Assembly: GCA_964017045.1 (NCBI GenBank)
Contig: OZ024797.1
Coordinates: forward strand, 19,747,307-19,811,306
Reading direction: 5' to 3'
Length of the DNA stretch: 64,000 nt
Source: Omphiscola glabra
Taxonomy: Eukaryota > Mollusca > Gastropoda > Lymnaeidae
The position numbers and the translations under genes were made by a program. Shown one piece after another: positions 59,630-64,000 of the stretch (its first letter is position 1; every line of letters begins with the position of its first letter). The notes beneath the pieces are model-generated. The model worked only from the letters and a program-made list of their open reading frames with translations. It made no database searches and was not told the origin of the DNA.

Positions 59630-60251
59630 ATTGAGTGCAATTATTGTCACCTTCTTTAAAACACATTATTGCCTGTTTTATGGTATCGACATAAGGAATA
59701 TATGTGCTACACGTATAAGAAATTGAGCTCGTTTATCACGATACATAAAATATCTTTTGACAACTAACATATATATCAACGTGGATGTTGAAGTGTTGCC
59801 AATGAGAAACATATTTATTTTTTTGAGAACCGCTGGGTTAATGCTAACTGTAGCACAATGATATTCAATGTTAATTTACAGTTGAGTAAAGAGTACTATT
59901 TCGTTTCAGAGTAGTGATACGTATTATCTAAATATAGATAAGACGGAACTAGAAGGGAAGCCATATTGTAATTGATTTTAAAATGTCAGTTGAGAAGCTC
60001 TGATCGCATGCTATTCTTCTAAAAGAAATTGATATTGATGTATTGTGAATGAACTTCAATGAATAACCATTCTATTATTCATCAGATGTGAACTTCATTT
60101 TGTGTATTTTGATTTATAAATCAATAAGTGATATGTGAATTATTGAAGTTTGTATTATTAAAGTTGATTAAGTAGCCAACCCTCCTACGTGACATTTAGC
60201 GAGATGTCCGCATTAGTCATGTTTACTTAAGACATAAACAGTTACATAATT
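59630..60251. other. AT-rich spacer
   Basis: No gene recognised. TGAGAACCGCTG near 59824-59835 resembles the right end of SPIN-like hAT elements, but no partner end is visible. Confidence 0.4.
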
Positions 60252-60461
60252 ATGGGAAGAAAGGTTGCATATTTATATGATATGCTATATTTTTTTAAAA
60301 AATTCATTAAGATGCCGGCTGATGAAGTACAAGGACATATGGGTGCGTTTCTAAGCACCACACTGCCTAAAGCTCAACATGGTGTTCGCATGCTAGCGAA
60401 TGCCAAAGAGGATCTAATTAAATTTTTGACGTCACAAAGCGCGTCATCGACATACGGGTAG
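60252..60461 (+). CDS. Unassigned 69-codon open frame
   Basis: Begins MGRKVAYLYDMLYFFKKF and continues with a more protein-like, amphipathic part (MPADEVQGHMGAFLSTTLPK ... GVRMLANAKEDLIKFLTS). The second part could start at the internal ATG 60312 or at an acceptor-like TTCATTAAG just before it, and a GTAGCA donor-like site follows at 60460. No family recognised. The DNA also contains the CRE octamer TGACGTCA (60427-60434). It may be an exon of a host gene or a transposon remnant. Confidence 0.2.
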   Translation: MGRKVAYLYDMLYFFKKFIKMPADEVQGHMGAFLSTTLPKAQHGVRMLANAKEDLIKFLTSQSASSTYG

Positions 60462-60944
60462 CACTGGCAAGAAATGCCCACGACACACACACACAAACCA
60501 GGTCGTCGGTCTCGTCATCAATCTTCGTTACCCCTTGTCGTCGCCCCGTCCGCTCTCCTGACCTCCTGTACGGTCCTGCTTCAGTACCGTAGACAACACC
60601 TGTAACTTGCGGGCTCGTTAATGTCATGGTCAAAGTGACGAGGTTTTAGCAGAGGGTTTTAAAAGCTGTTGGATCCTGGTTTAATGTATATAAATATAAA
60701 AAAAGTAGGATGTGGCAATGAGTCATCGCACCTGACCAATTAAAGGCTGACAACCATAGGTGTCTTCGGTGACGCCCTGGCCCGTAAAGTCGTGACCAAA
60801 AAGAAAATGAGATTCATGACGTCAAAGATTCATGGGAATTCCAAACAATCACATTGAAAAAAAAGGCTTCATAACGGCGTATACTGTGTTTTTATTCTCT
60901 CAGCAATTTGGCGAAAATGCCTTTTTTGAAAATGTAATTTTCTT
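60462..60944. other. Unique segment
   Basis: No gene recognised. (AC)n-like ACACACACACAC near 60484; TGACGTCA at 60817-60824. Confidence 0.4.
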
Positions 60945-61034
60945 GACTTATGAACATCAAATAGCCCAAAATGTTCATGAACATCAAATAGCCCAAACTG
61001 TTCATGAACATCACATAGCCCAAACTGTTCATGG
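60945..61034. repeat. 27-bp minisatellite, about 3.3 copies, palindromic junctions
   Basis: The unit is CATGAACATCAAATAGCCCA plus AACTGTT. The junction between copies forms ATGTTCATGAACAT (perfect 14-bp palindrome, 60971-60984) and then TGTTCATGAACA. Confidence 0.95.
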
Positions 61035-61266
61035 TCGAGAAAAATTATTGGGAAAAGTTGAGAGGTGATTAAAAATCGACCAATGACTCAGAAACATGTA
61101 ACTTAACGAACACCAAAAAACTGGGATTATTGATCATAGTCATGATTAAATTTAGGAGATCTATACGTGTTTAAATATACTCACTTTTGACATGTTTTTA
61201 AAAAAAAACACAAGATGGTTTCATGGGAAATTCTCCCTACATTTGGCAAGATTAAAAATGGTTTTA

Positions 61267-61311
61267 CCTTGAAACTGGTCTGGATATTTTACATCCAGAC
61301 CAGTTACAAGG
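61267..61311. other. 19-bp hairpin with 7-nt loop
   Basis: CCTTGAAACTGGTCTGGAT, loop ATTTTAC, ATCCAGACCAGTTACAAGG: 18 of 19 pairs. Weaker pairing (A/T-rich, some G-U) continues outward for about 15 nt. It may be a small-RNA precursor-like fold, a transposon-derived inverted repeat or chance. Confidence 0.6.
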
Positions 61312-61350
61312 ATAACTTTTTTTTACGTATTGTTGTATTTTTTAAAATGT

Positions 61351-61430
61351 GGCTCATTAGATGAACACTGCGTAACAAAGGACTGAAAAACAGTACACAA
61401 AGAAAACGAGACCAAAGCTAGCGCCATTGC
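61351..61430 (-). mobile_element. Solo-LTR-like repeat, family L, fragment (copy 4)
   Basis: GGCTCATTAGATGAACACTG and CAAAGAAAACGAGACC align with the start of the copies at 63824 and 22812. The similarity stops near 61430, where the LINE fragment begins, so the LTR-like piece is cut by or joined to the LINE. Confidence 0.5.
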
Positions 61431-61439
61431 AAATTTATT

Positions 61440-61885
61440 CAGACCAGTTGTAACATACGCAAGTGAAACTTGAACCCTAACAAAAATGGCAGCAAACCTA
61501 TTAAACACCTGGGAGAGGAAAGTTCTCAGGAAAATATATGGACCAACATATATTGGATGGCAGGAGAATACGAACTATCCAATGAATTGTACAGTATTTT
61601 TCAGGATCCACGATAGTAGCAGAAATAAGAAAGGGTTGGATACGATGGGCAGGGCACATAGCGAGAATGCCAAATGACAGAAGAGTGAAGAGGGTACATC
61701 CCCAAAGCCCCAGAGGAAAACGGCTCGAAGGCAACCTAGGCTTAGATGGATGGATGGTGTGGAAGAAGATCTACAACAAATGGGAATCCAAGCATGGAAA
61801 AGAAAAGCATTAGTTAGGTCTGAGTGGAAGGAAGTAGTGAGGCAGGCAAAAGCCCTACATGGGCTGTAGCGCCACAGGGATGGGA
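61440..61885 (+). pseudogene. LINE reverse-transcriptase C-terminus, decayed
   Basis: The C-terminal end of a non-LTR retrotransposon endonuclease/reverse-transcriptase protein, in + orientation. Recognisable segments in order: RPVVTYASET (61441), NTWERKVLRKIYGP (from about 61507), RWAGHIARMP (near 61645, next frame), RWMDGVEEDL (near 61745), AWKRKALVRSEWKEVVRQ and KALHGL followed by TAG at 61867-61869. It is broken by a TGA in place of the expected Trp after SET (61471-61473) and by at least two frameshifts between 61590 and 61740 that cancel each other. The polymerase core and endonuclease are absent (5' truncated, as usual for LINE copies). The tail has GGATGGGATGGATGGATG. Confidence 0.85.
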
Positions 61886-61970
61886 TGGATGGATGCTGTG
61901 AGTGGAAGAACGTTGTTAGGCAGGCCGAAGCCCTACATGGGCTGTAGCGCCAGAGATGTGGAATGGATGT
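61886..61970 (+). repeat. Partial duplication of the LINE 3' end
   Basis: TGAGTGGAAGAACGTTGTTA and GGCAGGCCGAAGCCCTACAT followed by GGGCTGTAGCGCC repeat the last ~55 bp of the LINE copy after a GGATG tail. It is either a tandem 3'-end duplication or a second, very short insertion into the tail. Confidence 0.8.
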
Positions 61971-61984
61971 TTATGTCCTTTTAA

Positions 61985-62077
61985 GAGCGGTAGGAAAATA
62001 ATTTTGTGGTTGAGGGGGTCGCCACAACATGAGGAACTGTTAAAGGGTCGCGGCATTAGGAAGGTTGAGAACCACTG
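61985..62077. mobile_element. Right-hand fragment of a SPIN/OposCharlie-like hAT element
   Basis: AAAATAATTTTGTGGTTGAG, GTCGCCACAACATGAGGAAC, TGTTAAAGGGTCGCGGCATT and AGGAAGGTTGAGAACCACTG run to 62077. It aligns with the right part of the 30681-30870 element and is closer than that copy to the consensus I remember. The 8 bp outside the end, CCTTAAGG, have TA in the centre as expected. The left half is missing, and the fragment follows the LINE duplication by about 15 bp. Confidence 0.75.
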
Positions 62078-62512
62078 CCTTAAGGCATACAACTCCTCGG
62101 AGAGTGTTCTCAGCTTGAAGAACATGAATTCAAGGCAAAGACGATGAGTCATTATACGTCAGATGCATTCAAGTTAAATACGTGAAGCCATCTCTACGAC
62201 ACTAGCAATGTTACGTGTTGCGGGATAAGGTGACGTTTCCTGTCTGCCGACGGAAGTGGCGAATACAAACAAGACATGACAGCGACAGTTTCCTGTATCA
62301 GCTGTTGTTATATGTTAACGAAATCACTTAATATCAGGATCTGATCGCTCGCTTGAGTATCGAGGTTGAGATTATTTACACTAATGAGAGTGGGCTCCCA
62401 TTGCTAAAGAATTATGTATAGAATGACATATGTTTGTTTACGTAACTATTCATGATGTAGGGAAAAAAATCACTTTCTCCTGTTTTTGTTATTGTGATCT
62501 GAGAATTTCCGT
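62078..62512. other. Unique spacer
   Basis: No gene recognised. Confidence 0.4.
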
Positions 62513-62662
62513 GACATTGCGAGTGCAGTCAGCGACACTGCCAGTGCAGTCAGCGACATTGCCGGTGCAGTCAGCGACATTGCCAGTGCTGTCAGCGACA
62601 TTGCCGGTGCAGTCAGCGACATTGCCAGTGCTGTCAGCGACACTGCCAGTGCTGTCAGCGAT
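62513..62662. repeat. 21-bp minisatellite, about 7 copies
   Basis: The unit is ACATTGCCAGTGCAGTCAGC plus G, with GCCGG and GTGCTG variants alternating in the second half. The 99-codon + frame (SATLPVQ/SATLPVL repeats) is an artefact of the 7-codon period. Confidence 0.95.
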
Positions 62663-63356
62663 TGAGTTCTTGAAAGCCCAATATTCCTACATCTCCAGTT
62701 TTACCGTGGCACAACCACGACCCAATTAGATAGAAATAAGATCAGAAGAACTCCAATTTTTCACTTTCAATCAAAATAATTTGTAAGAGCCATAACACCC
62801 CAGACCACCCCAATAAATAATTAGTCTTCCTATGCCAAATTGTGAAAGACTAAACGTGTATGCGCGTGTGCATTATTGCGCATCCACTCACCTGGAATTT
62901 CAATTAATAAAAATGAAATTAAAAAAATTTAAGCGTACGAAAAATTCTTTTTTTGGAACAATCAATGAATTTGATGAAGTGATTAGTTGACAAATGTAAG
63001 GGATGATTGAGTTATTAGCGAATGGACCAACATGTGGGGAGAGGGAGGGGTTGGCTTCCTTACATGGGATTTGGGGGGGGGATAGAACTCACTGGAAGGA
63101 GTTTTGCGGTGAATCCAATCTTACCTATGTCAAGGTTTACACTAATTAATTAAGGCGGAAGTGTGGAAACCCAGCGCCTATTTTTAGCTGCCCTATAATA
63201 ACACAACCTAGAAAACTCGGCTGGTCAAGAAGTCGCTCTCTTACATAAGCTGATGCAACTTAAACACAAAGCCCTCCAACGTACCCCCTTTTTTTTCTCC
63301 GTGATGTTCCCCTACTGTGTAACGCTTACAGAGAATGTCTAGTACATGGAGAAAAC
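62663..63356. other. AT-rich spacer
   Basis: No gene recognised; G-rich patch at 63037-63083. Confidence 0.4.
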
Positions 63357-63400
63357 TCTCTCTCTCTCTCTTCCCCTCACTCTCTCTCTCTCCCTCTGAC
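63357..63400. repeat. (TC)n microsatellite
   Basis: Two CT-rich runs broken by CCCCTCA. Confidence 0.9.
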
Positions 63401-63408
63401 TTGAGTAT

Positions 63409-63625
63409 CAACTTCTTGCTCAGATCATTGATCATTAAATTTTTCATATATTTGATCAGTGATTTCTCATACTATTGATCAGTGATTTAGAAATCATGTA
63501 TTGAATTAGTGATCCCTCATATCATTTATTAGTTATTTTTCATTTTATTGATTAGCCATTTATTTGATTAGTGATTTCCGACATTTTTTTATATGTGATT
63601 TCTCAGATTTTGATCAGTATTTTAT
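63409..63625. repeat. Degenerate ~25-bp repeat
   Basis: Diverged copies of TTGATCAGTGATTTCTCATA with variable spacing, an old array. Confidence 0.7.
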
Positions 63626-63823
63626 CCGAACAATAGTAAAACATGACAGGTTTTGATCCACATTCCAAATACACAGATCAATAATATCAGTGCAAGATGT
63701 CATCAGTGCTTTGATAATGATAATGTCATGGGCGCCCTTTCTATATACAATCATCATTCGTGTTGTATTTCACTTGTTACGTACCTTTAAATAGTTTTGA
63801 ACAATCCAACCTGCAATAAGCTT

Positions 63824-64000
63824 TGGCTCGTATAATAAACAGTACGTAACAGAGGATTGCCAACCGGTATGCAAAGAAAACGACTCCAAATCCAGGACAC
63901 TAAAACTATCCAATTTAATTACACAATTAAATATCTATAAAAAAAATACAAATTCAAATATACAGAGAAAAGTAAGTATAGAAAGTTACAGCAAAGCAAG
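63824..64000 (-). mobile_element. Solo-LTR-like repeat, family L, copy 3 (cut by window end)
   Basis: Starts TGGCTCGTATAATAAACAGT (the minus-strand LTR end ...GAGCCA). It aligns through ACGTAACAGAGGATTGCC, CAAAGAAAACGACTCC and AATCCAGGACA-like blocks with the 61351 fragment and the copies at 21034 and 22812. The rest lies outside the window. Confidence 0.5.

Noticed and set aside
59824..59843. hAT right end (TGAGAACCGCTG followed by GGTTAATG)
   Set aside because: The terminal motif and a TA-centred flank fit, but no left end or matching octamer is visible upstream; too short to call.

Overview
The window looks like intergenic or intronic DNA of an animal, most likely a mollusc and perhaps a freshwater snail. 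It is AT-rich by eye and has no prokaryotic gene organisation. Poly(G)/poly(C) and di- to tetranucleotide microsatellites are frequent. It carries decayed non-LTR retrotransposon pieces, LTR-like repeats and short hAT transposons. The best-preserved hAT element resembles the SPIN/OposCharlie (Buster-type) group, which is known from vertebrates and has been reported in a pond snail. The taxonomic assignment is inference; no complete host gene, tRNA or rRNA was recognised.

The dominant content is tandem repeats. About forty mostly unrelated minisatellite arrays, with units of 8 to 98 bp, plus several microsatellites cover roughly 28 kb (about 44%). The largest are a 26/27-bp satellite at 48569-56168, a 35-bp satellite at 39443-43210, a 36-bp array at 4166-5797, a 23-bp array at 14111-15150, a 34-bp array at 2723-3708 and a 37-bp array at 34700-35640. 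Several have higher-order structure: 4 x 57 = 228 bp at 6245-6860; a 1295-bp (37-unit) duplication at 39541-42100; and, in the 48.5-56 kb satellite, an 849-bp tandem duplication plus a ~1.4-kb block repeated 3480 bp away. Nearly all long open reading frames in the window are artefacts of these arrays: period divisible by three, no stop in the unit, or a pyrimidine-only strand.

Mobile elements lie between the arrays. These are a 190-bp hAT MITE with a perfect 8-bp target duplication (30681-30870), a second hAT MITE (17157-17343), two hAT remnants (27004-27369 and 61985-62077), and a three-copy MITE family (8654-9171, 19857-20200, 38903-39345). There is also a 195-bp palindromic MITE (20807-21001). 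An LTR-like family has four copies, all with its TATA box and poly(A) signal on the minus strand (21034, 22812, 61351, 63824). LINE fragments are a GC-rich 5' end (36937-37543), a 3' tail with stem-loop (45444-45540) and a decayed reverse-transcriptase C-terminus (61440-61885).

Four short non-repetitive open frames are kept as weak gene candidates. They are a cysteine-rich frame at 11475-11681 (+), a 166-codon frame at 46966-47466 (-), a possible TNF-like exon behind a good splice acceptor at 58691-58929 (-), and a 69-codon frame at 60252-60461 (+). None is confirmed and no pathway can be reconstructed. The most notable biology is the exceptional birth and internal amplification of minisatellites, and the horizontally mobile hAT family.
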